Part shown: positions 54,438-63,946 of the stretch, piece after piece
Position numbering within the stretch: position 1 is the first letter of the stretch
Layout: the number at the start of each line of letters is the position of its first letter
Source: Actinomadura sp. NBRC 104412
GTDB lineage: Bacteria; Actinomycetota; Actinomycetes; Streptosporangiales; Streptosporangiaceae
Direction: 5' to 3'
Length of the DNA stretch: 64,000 nucleotides
NCBI RefSeq assembly: GCF_030269515.1
Contig: NZ_BSTM01000002.1
Coordinates: forward strand, 1-64,000
The notes under the pieces: model-generated
What the model saw: only the letters and a program-made list of their open reading frames with translations
Told to the model about the DNA's origin: nothing
Database searches by the model: none
Program-made: the position numbers and the translations under genes

Positions 54438-55727
54438 CTAGGCCGTGGAGCCGCTGCCCGCCTCGGCGGTCTCGGCGCGTCCGGCGTCCCGGCCGCCGTG
54501 CGGCGCGGGCGCGTCCACCGCGTCCTGGTTCCGCTCGGCGCGGACCAGATCACGGTGCCCCGTCGCCAGGATCGCCACGCCCACCAGGATGGCGCCCGCG
54601 CCCACCGCGAACGGGACGTGCACATTGAAGTGCTCGGCCAGCCGCCCGGCGGCGTAGGGGGCCAGGCCGCCCCCGATGAACCGGACGAACCCGTAGGCGG
54701 CCGAGGCCACCGGGCGCTCGACCGGCGCGACCGTCATCACCGCCTGCGTGGTCACCGTGTTGTTCACGCCGATGAACGCCCCCGCCACGATCACGGCGGT
54801 GACCAGGACCGGCACCGAGTCGGTGAAGACGGCGATGACCACCACGTCCAACGTGAACAGCGCGAGCGTGCCGTACAGGGTGCGGGCGAGGCCGAACCTG
54901 CGCCGCAGCCAGGGCGCCGCGAACACCGAGAAGACCGCGACGAGCAGCCCCCAGCCGGTGAAGACCAGGCCGAGGTGCAGGGCGTCCAGCTCCATGGGGA
55001 ACGGCGCGTACCCGAGGACGGTGAAGAAGCCCCAGTTGTAGCAGAGCGCGGTCAGGCTCATGATCAGCAGGCCGCGATGCCGCAGCGCCTTGATCGGGTC
55101 GGCGAGCGAGGTCCTGTGCTCCGGCCGCGGCTGCCGCGCGACGAGGGCGATCGTGGCGACCAGCGCGACGGCCATCAGGGACGCGACGCCGAAGAAGGGC
55201 CCGCGCCAGCTGATGTCGCCCAGCACGCCGCCCAGCAGCGGGCCCACGGCGATGCCCAGGCCGAGCGCCGCCTCGTACAGGATGATCGCCCCGGCGAAGC
55301 CGCCGCTGGCCGAGGCGACGATGACGGCCAGCGAGGTGGCGATGAACAGGGCGTTGCCCAGGCCCCAGCCCGCCCGGAACCCGATGATCTGGCCCACGGT
55401 GCCGGACGCGCCGGCCAGCGCGCTGAAGACCACGATCAGCACCAGACCGGCCAACAGCGTGCGCTTGGCGCCGAGCCTGCTGGACACCCAGCCGGTGCCG
55501 AGCATCGCCACCGCCATCACGACCAGGTAGCTGGTGAACAGCAGGGTCACCTGGCTCGGCGAGGCGTTCAGGTCCGCGGAGACGGCGGGCAGGATCGGGT
55601 CCACCAGCCCGATCCCCATGAAGGAGATCACGCAGGCGGACGCGACCGCCCACACCGCCTTGGGCTGGCGGAACGGGCTCCGGCCCGGCGCCGCGGCGGC
55701 GGCCGGACCGGTCGGGGGACGGTTCAT
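54438..55727 (-). CDS. MFS drug-efflux-type transporter
   Basis: A 429-residue major facilitator with about twelve hydrophobic segments. The first is VWAVASACVISFMGIGLVDPILP; motif A-like GWVSSRLGAKRTLLAG lies between helices 2 and 3, and the motif C-like GIAVGPLLGGVLGD lies in helix 5. These features fit DHA1-type proton-coupled exporters. The C-terminal 30 residues are hydrophilic. The start ATG 55727 overlaps the MarR gene stop (ATGA), so regulator and pump form one operon. Substrate unknown. Confidence 0.9.
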   Translation of the reverse strand: MNRPPTGPAAAAAPGRSPFRQPKAVWAVASACVISFMGIGLVDPILPAVSADLNASPSQVTLLFTSYLVVMAVAMLGTGWVSSRLGAKRTLLAGLVLIVVFSALAGASGTVGQIIGFRAGWGLGNALFIATSLAVIVASASGGFAGAIILYEAALGLGIAVGPLLGGVLGDISWRGPFFGVASLMAVALVATIALVARQPRPEHRTSLADPIKALRHRGLLIMSLTALCYNWGFFTVLGYAPFPMELDALHLGLVFTGWGLLVAVFSVFAAPWLRRRFGLARTLYGTLALFTLDVVVIAVFTDSVPVLVTAVIVAGAFIGVNNTVTTQAVMTVAPVERPVASAAYGFVRFIGGGLAPYAAGRLAEHFNVHVPFAVGAGAILVGVAILATGHRDLVRAERNQDAVDAPAPHGGRDAGRAETAEAGSGSTA

Positions 55728-56206
55728 GTGTCGCTCCGGTGAGTGTGGTCGCCGCCGGCGGCCGGCGCGGGGCCGCAGGCGCGCTCGGTGAGCCGATCCA
55801 GGGCCGGCAGGGCGGCGGCGATCGCCGCGCGGTCGGCGGCGGGGAGCTCGGCCAGCAGGGCGGCCAGGCGCGTGGCCTGGATCCTCCTGAGGCGTGTCAG
55901 CTCGGCCCGCCCGGTCTCGGTGATCCGCACGGCGACGACCCTGCGGTCGCCGGGCTCGGCGATCCGCTCGGCCAGGCCGTCCCGTTCCAGCCGGGACACG
56001 AGCTGGGTCATGGCCGGCTGGGTCACGCCCTCCTCGGCGGCCAGCACGGTGATCCGGCGCGGGCCGGACCGTTCCAGATTGGCCAGCGTGGACATCGAGG
56101 TCATCGACCGTTCCCTGGGGATGGCCAGGGCCCTCATGAGCGTCGACACCCGCCCGAGGCCGGCGGCGAGCTCCAGCTCGCCGGGGGGCGGTGGCTCGGA
56201 TTCCAT
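55724..56206 (-). CDS. MarR family regulator of the adjacent MFS exporter
   Basis: A 160-residue winged-helix regulator: RSMTSMSTLANLERSGPRRI helix, LAAEEGVTQPAMTQLVSRLE HTH, GLAERIAEPGDRRVVAVRIT wing. It is co-translated with the MFS gene (4-base overlap), a standard self-regulated efflux operon. A nested palindrome (56204-56244) covers its own start codon, so binding would block both transcription and ribosome loading. It is divergent from a SnoaL-like gene, which may share control. Confidence 0.92.
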   Translation of the reverse strand: MESEPPPPGELELAAGLGRVSTLMRALAIPRERSMTSMSTLANLERSGPRRITVLAAEEGVTQPAMTQLVSRLERDGLAERIAEPGDRRVVAVRITETGRAELTRLRRIQATRLAALLAELPAADRAAIAAALPALDRLTERACGPAPAAGGDHTHRSDT

Positions 56207-56244
56207 AAGGCATTTATATCAAGTCTGGATATAAGTCCCTTATG
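56204..56244. promoter_or_regulatory. Nested palindromic MarR operator over the start codon
   Basis: Inner arms TTATATC (56214-56220) and GATATAA (56228-56234), outer arms CATAAGG (56204-56210) and CCTTATG (56238-56244), all perfect. The outer left arm contains the MarR start codon. AT-rich content suits a promoter. Confidence 0.75.
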
Positions 56245-56317
56245 TAATGTGCGTCACGCGGAAATCTGGTTACCTAGCGCTTGCTTCACTTTCGTACGCT
56301 CACCCCGGAGGTGCCCG

Positions 56318-56758
56318 ATGCAGGTACGCGAGCTGCGCCATCGTGTCGAGATAGGCGACCTGCTCACCCGTTACGCGCGAGCCGTCGACGGCGGCGACTG
56401 GGACGCGCTGGACGACGTCTTCACCCGCGACGCCGTGCTGGACCTCACCGCGCCCGGCGGTATCAAGGGCGGGCTCGCCGAGGTCAAGTCCTGGCTGGCC
56501 GAGGCGCTGGCGCGATGGCCGGGGCGCCAGCACCTGCTCGGCGTCCCCCTGGTCGAGTTCCCCGTCGACCCCGGGGACACGGCGATCGCCTCGGTCTCCT
56601 TCACCGACACGCTGTCCCCGTCCCGGGACGTCGTCCAGGCGGACACGCCCGGCATCAGCCGCGGCGGCGGCATCTACCACCACGACCTCGTCCTGCTGCC
56701 CGAGGGGTGGCGCAGCCGCGCCATGAGGATCGAGCAGCAGTGGCGCACCATGTCCTGA
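56318..56758 (+). CDS. SnoaL-like (NTF2 fold) protein
   Basis: A 146-residue protein of the NTF2/SnoaL superfamily: EIGDLLTRYARAVDGGDWDAL then LDDVFTRDAVLDLTAPGG (helix and first strands), a second cone-like sheet to GGGIYHHDLVLLPEGWRS and the closing RIEQQW. These act as small isomerases, hydrolases or ring-hydroxylating dioxygenase-like subunits; the substrate is unknown. ATG 56318 has GGAGG 6 bases upstream. It is divergent from the MarR-MFS operon across 111 bases that contain the nested operator. Confidence 0.85.
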   Translation: MQVRELRHRVEIGDLLTRYARAVDGGDWDALDDVFTRDAVLDLTAPGGIKGGLAEVKSWLAEALARWPGRQHLLGVPLVEFPVDPGDTAIASVSFTDTLSPSRDVVQADTPGISRGGGIYHHDLVLLPEGWRSRAMRIEQQWRTMS

Positions 56759-56832
56759 TCGACGTCCTGATCGACCGGGGTCCCGTTCCCTCCGGACGGC
56801 CGTCCGGCGTTGCGTTCGCGCACCCGCGGGTG

Positions 56833-56862
56833 TACGAACGTATTGGAAGCTGAACGTTTGTA
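56833..56862. promoter_or_regulatory. Candidate TetR operator
   Basis: TACGAACGT (56833-56841) and ACGTTTGTA (56854-56862) are reverse complements except for one base, spaced by 12. GTATTGGA also occurs twice as a direct repeat around it. It ends 16 bases before the TetR start, consistent with autorepression. Confidence 0.65.
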
Positions 56863-56878
56863 TTGGAGCGAACGGGCG

Positions 56879-57550
56879 ATGGCGGGGACCGGGCGTCACG
56901 CGGCGGAGGATCTGACCGCGCGCGCCCGGATCCGGGACGCCGCGCTGGAGCTGTTCGCCACGCGCGGCGTACGCGGCACGACGATCCGCGGGGTCGCCGA
57001 GGCGGCGGGGGTGTCGCCCGGCCTCGTCCAGCACCACTTCGGCACCAAGCAGGGCCTGCGCGAGGCGTGCGACGACTACGTCATGCAGAGCATCCGCACG
57101 CTCAAGTCGCAGGCCCTCGAAGAAGGGTCGAGCGACCCCGGGTTCCTGCCCGCCATCGTCCGGGGCAGCGAGCCGCTCCGCCGCTATCTCGCCCGCGCCC
57201 TGGTGGAGGGGTCGCCCGGCGCGGCCCGGCTGTTCGACGACGCGGTGGCGATGACCAGGGAGATGATGGAGTCGCCGCCTCCCGGGATCCTCAAGCCCGC
57301 CACCACGGACCTGCACGCGTACACGGTCGCGATGGCCTCGCTGAGCTTCGGCGTCATCGCCCTGCACGAGCACCTGTCCCGGGCGCTGGGCGCCGACATC
57401 CTCTCCCCGGAGGGCTACCCGCGGCTGGCCAGGGCCCTGGTCGAGGTGTTCGTCGACAACATCCTCAGCCCCGAACTGGTCGAGCGCGCGATGGAGGCGT
57501 TCGACGACCTCGAAGGGCGTCCCGCCCGGGACGGTGGCGACCATGCCTAG
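56879..57550 (+). CDS. TetR family regulator of the adjacent ABC gene
   Basis: A 223-residue regulator: HTH at about 15-60 (RIRDAALELFATRGVRGTTI, RGVAEAAGVSPGLVQHHFGT) and a helical ligand domain. TetR followed by an ABC-2 type ATPase is a frequent pair governing antibiotic or lipid export. ATG 56879 lies after GGAG at 10 bases and downstream of the candidate operator; an upstream ATG at 56810 would include the operator in the coding region and is less likely. A 254-base gap without a recognisable gene separates it from the ATPase. Confidence 0.88.
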   Translation: MAGTGRHAAEDLTARARIRDAALELFATRGVRGTTIRGVAEAAGVSPGLVQHHFGTKQGLREACDDYVMQSIRTLKSQALEEGSSDPGFLPAIVRGSEPLRRYLARALVEGSPGAARLFDDAVAMTREMMESPPPGILKPATTDLHAYTVAMASLSFGVIALHEHLSRALGADILSPEGYPRLARALVEVFVDNILSPELVERAMEAFDDLEGRPARDGGDHA

Positions 57551-57804
57551 CGCGGCCGGGCGCGGAGGGCGCACCCGCATCGTGGGCCGCATCTCGACCT
57601 CCTCCGCGGCGGCGCGCAAGGGGGACTCCGACCCGCCCGCGGTGACCCGGATCATCCGCCTCGCCGCTAGCCCCACCGCTAGCCTCAGAACGCCTCCCGG
57701 CACGCGGCAGCGCCGCCGGGCTTCCGAGCACTGATCGGGGGCCGGCGGTGGCGGTCGCGTGCCGCCCGACCACCACAACCCCCCCGATCCAAGGTGTCGC
57801 CACC

Positions 57805-58749
57805 ATGGCCTCAACGACCGCTGACATCCCCATCTCCGCCACCGGGCTGGTCAAGACCTTCGGCCGGACCCGCGCGCTCGACGGCCTCGACCTGACCGTC
57901 CGCACCGGCGAGGTGCACGGCTTCCTCGGCCCGAACGGCGCGGGCAAGTCCACCACGATCCGCGTCCTGCTGGGCCTGCTGCGCGCCGACGCGGGCACCG
58001 CCACGCTGCTCGGCGGCGACCCCTGGCGGGACGCCACCGAGCTGCACCGGCGGCTCGCCTACGTTCCCGGCGACGTCACGCTGTGGCCGAACCTCTCCGG
58101 CGGAGAGGTCATCGACCTGCTCGGCCGCATGCGCGGCGGGCTGAACCCGCGCCGCCGCGCCGACCTGCTCGAACGCTTCGAGCTCGACCCGAAGAAGAAG
58201 GGCCGCGCCTACTCCAAGGGCAACCGGCAGAAGGTCGGCCTCGTCGCCGCGCTGGCGTCCGACGCCGAGCTGCTGATCCTGGACGAGCCCACCTCCGGGC
58301 TCGACCCGCTCATGGAGGAGGTCTTCCAGGAGTGCATCAGGGAGGAACGGCAGAGCGGGCGCACCGTCCTGCTGTCCAGCCACATCCTCTCCGAGGTCGA
58401 GGCGCTGTGCGACCGGGTGACCATCATCCGCAACGGGGTGGCGGTCGAGTCCGGGACGCTGGACGAGCTGCGCCACCTGACCCGCACGTCCATCGACGCC
58501 GAGCTGGCCGCCCCGCCCAACGGGCTGTCGTCCCTGCCCGGCGTGCACGACCTGGTGGTGGACGGCAACCGGGTGCGCTGCGAGGTCGACACCAGCAAGC
58601 TGGACGCGGTGCTGCGGCGGCTCAGCGAGACGGGCGTGCGCAGCCTGACCAGCCGGCCGCCGACGCTGGAGGAGCTGTTCCTGCGCCACTACAAGGACGA
58701 GCTCCCCGCGAAGGACGGGGAAGAGCGGCGGGACGTGGCCACGGGCTAG
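57805..58749 (+). CDS. ABC transporter ATP-binding protein (DrrA/ABC-2 type), no permease adjacent
   Basis: A 314-residue ATPase. Walker [10 protein letters not shown] (42-50), signature [15 protein letters not shown] in place of LSGGQ, Walker [14 protein letters not shown] and the H-loop SSHILSEVE are intact. The SKGNRQK signature is typical of ATPases that pair with ABC-2 permeases of the tetronasin/polyketide exporter group. The permease normally follows directly, but here the next gene is convergent and their stops share CTAG, so the partner is missing or elsewhere. ATG 57805 has AAGGTG 8 bases upstream. Confidence 0.9.
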   Translation: MASTTADIPISATGLVKTFGRTRALDGLDLTVRTGEVHGFLGPNGAGKSTTIRVLLGLLRADAGTATLLGGDPWRDATELHRRLAYVPGDVTLWPNLSGGEVIDLLGRMRGGLNPRRRADLLERFELDPKKKGRAYSKGNRQKVGLVAALASDAELLILDEPTSGLDPLMEEVFQECIREERQSGRTVLLSSHILSEVEALCDRVTIIRNGVAVESGTLDELRHLTRTSIDAELAAPPNGLSSLPGVHDLVVDGNRVRCEVDTSKLDAVLRRLSETGVRSLTSRPPTLEELFLRHYKDELPAKDGEERRDVATG

Positions 58750-60359
58750 GACGGCGCGAGGAGGGAGACGTACTCGTACTCGCCCTTGTCGTAGCGGCCG
58801 TCACCGTCCTTGTCGGTGAACACGGTCATGGTGAAGCCCGCGTCCGGACCCGAGCCGGGGCTGAGCGTCGCGTTCAGCTCCACCCGTTCACGGCCCCCCG
58901 ACGCGGGCAAAATCCGGTACCCGACCGAGACGCTGCCCTGGGGACGCGCCAGGCTGAGGCCGCCGCTGCCGGGACCCGAGCCCGGATCGATGCCGGGCCC
59001 GCCGTCGCCGCACCGGCGGGCCTTGGCGCCGTTCTTGAACGTGAAGATGGAGGCGTCCAGGCCGAAGCAGATCCGGGTGATGCCGGGCGTGCCCGCGACG
59101 CGCACCTCGAACGGGCCCTGCCGCAGCTCGGACTCGATCCGCGACCGCTTCGCGTCGGCGTAGCGGAAGGACCCGCGCTTGCCGTCCTGCCAGATCTCCA
59201 GGCCGAGCGCGGGCGAGGACCTCATCGCCCGGCCCGTCGCGTCCGGGGACGTCGGCGGTGCGGTGGACGGCGTGGAGGACGGTATGGAGGATGGTATGGA
59301 GGACGGTACGGTGCCCCGTCCGGCGGCGGCCGACGCGGACGCGCGGGGGCGCTCGGCCTCCGGGGACCCGCCCGACGGCCACCAGACCACGGCCACCGCC
59401 GCCACGGTCAGCACCGCCGCCGCCGCTGACGCGCCCACGACCAGGCGCGTCCTGGACGGCCCGGCGGCCCCGGCCCGGACCACACCGTCCCATGCGGCGT
59501 CCCCGGCGGCCAGCGACCCCGCCCGCAGGAGGTCGGGCGCGGGCGTCCGGTCGTCCTCGCCGAGCAGTGACCGCAGGAGCTGCCGGGCCGTCGGGCGCGC
59601 CGTGTGGTCCTTGTCCAGGCACGATGCGACCAGCTCGCGCAGCGGGCCGGTGAGCGCGCCGAGGTCGGGCTCGTCGTGCAGGGTGCGCTTGACCACGGCG
59701 GGCAGCGGGCCCTTGCCGAACGGCGGGCTGCCGTTGGCCGCGTACGCGATCGTGCAGCCCCACGCGAACAGGTCCATCCAGGGCCCGGCGGGGGCGCCGC
59801 CGAGCTGCTCGGGGGCCATGTACCCGGGCGTGCCCAGGGCGCCGGTGGCCGTGGCCACCGTGGCGTCCGGCGGGCGCGCGATGCCGAAGTCGATCACGCG
59901 CGGGCCGTCCGGCGCCAGCAGCACGTTCCCGGGTTTGAGGTCGCGGTGCACGACCCCGGCCTCGTGGATCGCCGCCAGCGCCGTCGCCGTCCCGATCGCC
60001 AGCCGTTCCAGCTCCGGGCCGTCCAGCGGGCCGCCGCGGCGCACCGCGTCCCGCAGCGACGGCCCGTCGATGTACTCGCTCACCACGTACGGCGGGTCGG
60101 CCGCCGGATCGGCCGCGAGGATCCGCGCGGTGCAGAACGGCGCCACCCGCCGCACCGCCCGCAGCTCGCGCCGGAACAGCCGCAGGCCCTTGGGGTCCTC
60201 GTCCGCCGGGCGGTGCAGGATCTTCACCGCCACCGGCTCGCCGGACGGCCCGGTGCCCCGGTACACCACGCCTTGGCCGCCCTCGCCGATCCGGCCCTCG
60301 ATCCGGAAGCCGCCCACCTCGCGCGGGTCGTCCGCCCGCAACGGCCGCGAAGTGATCAC
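58746..60359 (-). CDS. Membrane Ser/Thr kinase with extracellular EF-hand loop
   Basis: A 537-residue Hanks-type kinase. Glycine loop [11 protein letters not shown] (25-35), Lys46, HRDLKPGN (138-145) and DFG (157-159) are intact. A transmembrane helix lies at about 305-328 ([21 protein letters not shown]). The linker after it has short Ser-Ile-Pro repeats from a 12-bp DNA repeat (about 59270-59315). The extracellular part ends with [12 protein letters not shown] (516-527), a perfect 12-residue EF-hand calcium loop. No PASTA domains. Calcium sensing outside the cell is inferred from this motif. Confidence 0.9.
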   Translation of the reverse strand: MITSRPLRADDPREVGGFRIEGRIGEGGQGVVYRGTGPSGEPVAVKILHRPADEDPKGLRLFRRELRAVRRVAPFCTARILAADPAADPPYVVSEYIDGPSLRDAVRRGGPLDGPELERLAIGTATALAAIHEAGVVHRDLKPGNVLLAPDGPRVIDFGIARPPDATVATATGALGTPGYMAPEQLGGAPAGPWMDLFAWGCTIAYAANGSPPFGKGPLPAVVKRTLHDEPDLGALTGPLRELVASCLDKDHTARPTARQLLRSLLGEDDRTPAPDLLRAGSLAAGDAAWDGVVRAGAAGPSRTRLVVGASAAAAVLTVAAVAVVWWPSGGSPEAERPRASASAAAGRGTVPSSIPSSIPSSTPSTAPPTSPDATGRAMRSSPALGLEIWQDGKRGSFRYADAKRSRIESELRQGPFEVRVAGTPGITRICFGLDASIFTFKNGAKARRCGDGGPGIDPGSGPGSGGLSLARPQGSVSVGYRILPASGGRERVELNATLSPGSGPDAGFTMTVFTDKDGDGRYDKGEYEYVSLLAPS

Positions 60360-60473
60360 GAGGGCAATCTACGGCATTCCGGGCACTCCAGGTGACCGGT
60401 CGATGACCTTCCGGCCCCGGGGCTCGGACGCCGGCCTGTCCGTTTTGTCGGTAGCACGGGCGATGATGGGTGC

Positions 60474-62579
60474 ATGACCGAGACGCCAGCCCGTACCCGG
60501 ATCGCCGATCAGGCGGCCTACGCCGAGGCCGTGCGGACCGCCGTGGAGGCGGCGGCCGCCTACTACGGCGAGGGCGACTCCCCGCTGGACGACGACGCCT
60601 ACGACCGCCTGGTCAGGGGCATCGCCGCCTACGAGGCCGCGAACCCCGGGCACGTCCTGCCCGACTCCCCGACCGGCAAGGTGGCCGGGGGAGCGGTGAT
60701 CGGGGACGTGCCGCACGCGGTGCCGATGCTGAGCCTGGACAACGTCTTCTCCGCCGAGGGCCTGGAGAACTGGGCGGCCGGCCTGGAGCGCCGGATCGGC
60801 CGGCCGGTCGCGGTGTGGTGCGTGGAGCCCAAGCTGGACGGGCTGGCGATCTCCGCCCGCTACCGCGACGGCCGCCTTGTCCGGCTGGTCACCCGGGGCG
60901 ACGGCGCCGCCGGCGAGGACGTCTCGCACGGGATCGGCCTGATCGGCGGGCTGCCGGCGCGGCTCGCCGAGCCGGTCACGGTGGAGCTGCGCGGCGAGGT
61001 GCTGATGACCCGCGCCCAGTTCGAGAACGCCAACGCCGCCCGCACCGGCGCCGGGCACCCGGCGTTCGCCAACCCGCGCAGCGCCGCCGCGGGATCCCTG
61101 CGCACCCTCTACCGCGACTACGAGGTGGAGATGACCTTCTTCGGGTACGGGGCGCTGCCGCTGGAGGGCACCGACCCCGGACTGGCCGCGCGGCTGCGGG
61201 AGCTGCCGCACAGCCAGATCATGGGCCTGATCGCGGAGTGGGGCGCGCACACCACCGCGGACACCCCCGTGCCCGGGGTGACGTGCACCGAGCTGGCGGA
61301 GGTCCACAAGCAGGTCGAGCGGATCGCCGGGCAGCGTGCCACGCTGGAGTTCGGCATCGACGGCATCGTCATCAAGGCGGATCTGGCCGCCGACCAGGCG
61401 GACGCGGGCACCTCCTCGCGGGCGCCGCGCTGGGCCATCGCCTACAAGCTGCCCGCCGTGGAGAAGATCACCCGGCTGGTCGGGGTGGAGTGGAACGTGG
61501 GCCGCACCGGGATCATCGCGCCGCGCGCGGTGCTGGAGCCCGTGGTGGTGGACGGCTCCACGATCACCTACGCCACCCTGCACAACGCCGGTGACATCGC
61601 CCGCCGCGATCTGAAGATCGGTGATCATGTCACCGTCTACAAGGCGGGCGACGTGATCCCCAGGGTCGAGGCCCCGGTGGCGCACCTGCGCACCGGCGAG
61701 GAGACCGAGATCCCCATCCCGGACGCCTGCCCCCGCTGCGGCGGCGGGATCGACGACTCGCAGAAGCGCTGGCGGTGCGCCAAGGGCCGCGCCTGCCACG
61801 CCATCGCCTCCGTCCGGTACGCGGTGGGACGCGACCAGCTCGACATCGAGGGCCTGGGCGAGAACCGGATCGACCAGCTCGTGGCCGCGGGCATGATCAC
61901 GGACTTCGCCGACCTGTTCACGCTGGACCGCGACCGGCTGCTGGAACTGGAGCGGATGGGCGAGGTCAGCGCCGACAACCTGCTCTACGCCATCGCCGTC
62001 GCCAGGACCAGGCCGCTCAGCAGGGTGTTCTGCGCGCTGGGCGTGCGGGGCACGGGACGCTCGATGTCGCGGCGCATCGCCCGGCACTTCGCCACCATGG
62101 ACGCCATCCGCGCCGCCGACGCCGAGGCGTTCCAGCGGGTGGAGGGGATCGGCCCGGAGAAGGCCCCGGTGCTGGTGGCCGAGATCGCCGAGCTGGGGCC
62201 GCTGATCGACAAGCTGGTCGCGGCCGGGGTGAACATGACCGAGCCCGGCGTCACCGGGCCCGCCACCGGGCCCGCGGCGGCGGCCCCGTCCGAAGACGGC
62301 GGCCGGGCGGACGGCGGCCGGGCGGAGGCCGGCCCACTGGCCGGGATGTCGGTGGTGGTGACCGGCTCGATGTCGGGGCCGCTGGCCGAGCTGACCCGCA
62401 ACCAGGTCAACGAGCTGGTCGAACGGGCCGGGGGACGCGCCTCCTCCTCGGTGTCGTCGAAGACGTCCCTGGTGGTGGCGGGGGAGAAGGCGGGGTCGAA
62501 GCGCACCAAGGCCGAGGGGCTGGGCATCGAGATCGTCACCCCCGAGGAGTTCGCGGAGCGGGTCGCCGACTACCTCTAG
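60474..62579 (+). CDS. ligA: NAD-dependent DNA ligase, divergent LigA2-like
   Basis: A 701-residue ligase with all family parts: Ia domain ([21 protein letters not shown]), adenylation site [10 protein letters not shown] with Lys120, OB fold, zinc ligands Cys419, Cys422, Cys435 and Cys441, helix-hairpin-helix ([27 protein letters not shown]) and a BRCT domain (about 620-700). It seals nicks using NAD+. After the last zinc Cys the common PAQ-x-x-x-R-x-x-HF-x-SR segment reads [19 protein letters not shown], so it is divergent and may be the accessory ligase (LigA2) seen in some streptomycetes. ATG 60474 is the start. Confidence 0.92.
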   Translation: MTETPARTRIADQAAYAEAVRTAVEAAAAYYGEGDSPLDDDAYDRLVRGIAAYEAANPGHVLPDSPTGKVAGGAVIGDVPHAVPMLSLDNVFSAEGLENWAAGLERRIGRPVAVWCVEPKLDGLAISARYRDGRLVRLVTRGDGAAGEDVSHGIGLIGGLPARLAEPVTVELRGEVLMTRAQFENANAARTGAGHPAFANPRSAAAGSLRTLYRDYEVEMTFFGYGALPLEGTDPGLAARLRELPHSQIMGLIAEWGAHTTADTPVPGVTCTELAEVHKQVERIAGQRATLEFGIDGIVIKADLAADQADAGTSSRAPRWAIAYKLPAVEKITRLVGVEWNVGRTGIIAPRAVLEPVVVDGSTITYATLHNAGDIARRDLKIGDHVTVYKAGDVIPRVEAPVAHLRTGEETEIPIPDACPRCGGGIDDSQKRWRCAKGRACHAIASVRYAVGRDQLDIEGLGENRIDQLVAAGMITDFADLFTLDRDRLLELERMGEVSADNLLYAIAVARTRPLSRVFCALGVRGTGRSMSRRIARHFATMDAIRAADAEAFQRVEGIGPEKAPVLVAEIAELGPLIDKLVAAGVNMTEPGVTGPATGPAAAAPSEDGGRADGGRAEAGPLAGMSVVVTGSMSGPLAELTRNQVNELVERAGGRASSSVSSKTSLVVAGEKAGSKRTKAEGLGIEIVTPEEFAERVADYL

Positions 62580-62623
62580 TCCCGTAGCTGCGTCGTCGTC
62601 GCCGTCCGGATCCGGGACGCCGG

Positions 62624-63946
62624 TCAGGGCGCGACGGCCGCCAGCACCTCGTCCATGCGGGCGGCGACCCGCGCGTCGAGGGCGCGCTCGCGCAGCCGGG
62701 TGTCGATCTTCTCGCGCAGCCGCCGGAGCTGGACCGACGCCTCGGCGGTCCGCCCCGCCGCCAGGTCGTTGCGCAGGTTGACGATCGCGTTGTTGAGGTC
62801 GACCGCCACGTCCGGGCGGATCGCGCCGGACGCCCGGCCGCTGTCGACGATCGGCTGCAGCCGTCCCAGCGTGTCGTACACCGCGGGCTCGGGCACCGGG
62901 GACCTCGCGCCGGGCGCGGGCGTGGCGGGGGACGAGGCCGGTGAGGGCGTGCGCGCGGGACTCCCGCCCTCGAAGGCGCCGCTCATCGTCCCGCGGTCGG
63001 CCAGCATCAGGATCACCGCCAGCGCCGCCGCCAGCACCGTCACCGATACCGCCACACGGAGGACGGGACCGGCCTCCCGCGGTTCCGCCGATGCCCGGAC
63101 CGGCGTCCGTTCGTCCTCCGGCTCCGGCGACAGGGGCGGGGACGGCGGCCCGGGGGCCTCGTGGACGAGGGTGTCGCCGAGAGCACCCGGCTCGTCACCG
63201 GCCGCGGGCGCCGCCGCTGCCGCCGCACCGGTCAAGATCTCGGCGGCCCGGGACGCGGTCGGACGGTCGGCGGAGCCGGCCTCGAGGCACCGCGCGCAGA
63301 GGTCCCTGATCTCCTTCGGAGTCCCGGACAGATCGCCGGGCGACTCCGCGCCCAGGGCGGCGAGGAGGATCGCCCCGAAGGCGGCCATGTCCGCGGCCTT
63401 CGCCTCGTCGTCCCCCTCGGGACCGACGCCCAGATCCACGATCCGCACGCCGTCCAGGGTGAGGAAGACCTTGTCGGTGCGCAGCGCGCCGTGCGCCATC
63501 CCGGCCCCGTGCGCCGCCTCCAGGGCCGCGGCGACCTGGGCGCAGCAGTCCAACGCCTCGGCCACCGGCAGCGGACCGCGCTCCAGCCGCGCGGCCAGGC
63601 TCTCCCCGTTCAGCAGCGCGGTCACCACGAAGGCGACCGGGCCGCCGTCCTCCTCCCCGGCCGGGTCGCAGTCGTAGATCGTCACGAACGCGGGATGGGT
63701 GACCCGCACGGCCCGCACCAGCCGCTCGCGCGGCAGGCCCCGCGGCCCGGCGCCCGCATGGGCGTCCGGTCCGGTGCCGTCCGCCGGCTCGGGGCACGGC
63801 AGGCGCACGGCGACCGGGCGGTGCAGGGACTCGTCCCACGCGCGCCAGACCTCACCGGGCTCGCCGCCGTCCAGCCGGCGGTCCAGCCGGTAGCGGCCGA
63901 TGAGCCTGTGTCCTGGTTCCACTGCACTCACCCCCGGCTGTGCCAT
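62624..63946 (-). CDS. Membrane pseudokinase of the Ser/Thr kinase family
   Basis: About 440 residues with the protein kinase fold but lacking key catalytic residues. The VAIK Lys is Arg48 (VAVRLP), HRDLKPxN reads HGALRTDK (152-159), so the catalytic Asp and the Mg-binding Asn are gone, and DFG is DLG (171-173). A single transmembrane helix (VLRVAVSVTVLAAALAVILM) follows an acidic linker, and the extracellular C-terminus is a helical, possibly coiled-coil region (about 355-440). It probably acts as a scaffold or sensor, perhaps with the active kinase 2.3 kb away. ATG 63946 or 63952 is the start; neither has a clear ribosome site. Confidence 0.82.
   Translation of the reverse strand: MAQPGVSAVEPGHRLIGRYRLDRRLDGGEPGEVWRAWDESLHRPVAVRLPCPEPADGTGPDAHAGAGPRGLPRERLVRAVRVTHPAFVTIYDCDPAGEEDGGPVAFVVTALLNGESLAARLERGPLPVAEALDCCAQVAAALEAAHGAGMAHGALRTDKVFLTLDGVRIVDLGVGPEGDDEAKAADMAAFGAILLAALGAESPGDLSGTPKEIRDLCARCLEAGSADRPTASRAAEILTGAAAAAAPAAGDEPGALGDTLVHEAPGPPSPPLSPEPEDERTPVRASAEPREAGPVLRVAVSVTVLAAALAVILMLADRGTMSGAFEGGSPARTPSPASSPATPAPGARSPVPEPAVYDTLGRLQPIVDSGRASGAIRPDVAVDLNNAIVNLRNDLAAGRTAEASVQLRRLREKIDTRLRERALDARVAARMDEVLAAVAP

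Noticed and set aside
57551..57804. Small gene between TetR and ABC ATPase
   Set aside because: The only frame is Arg/Ser/Thr-rich with no ribosome site or family match.
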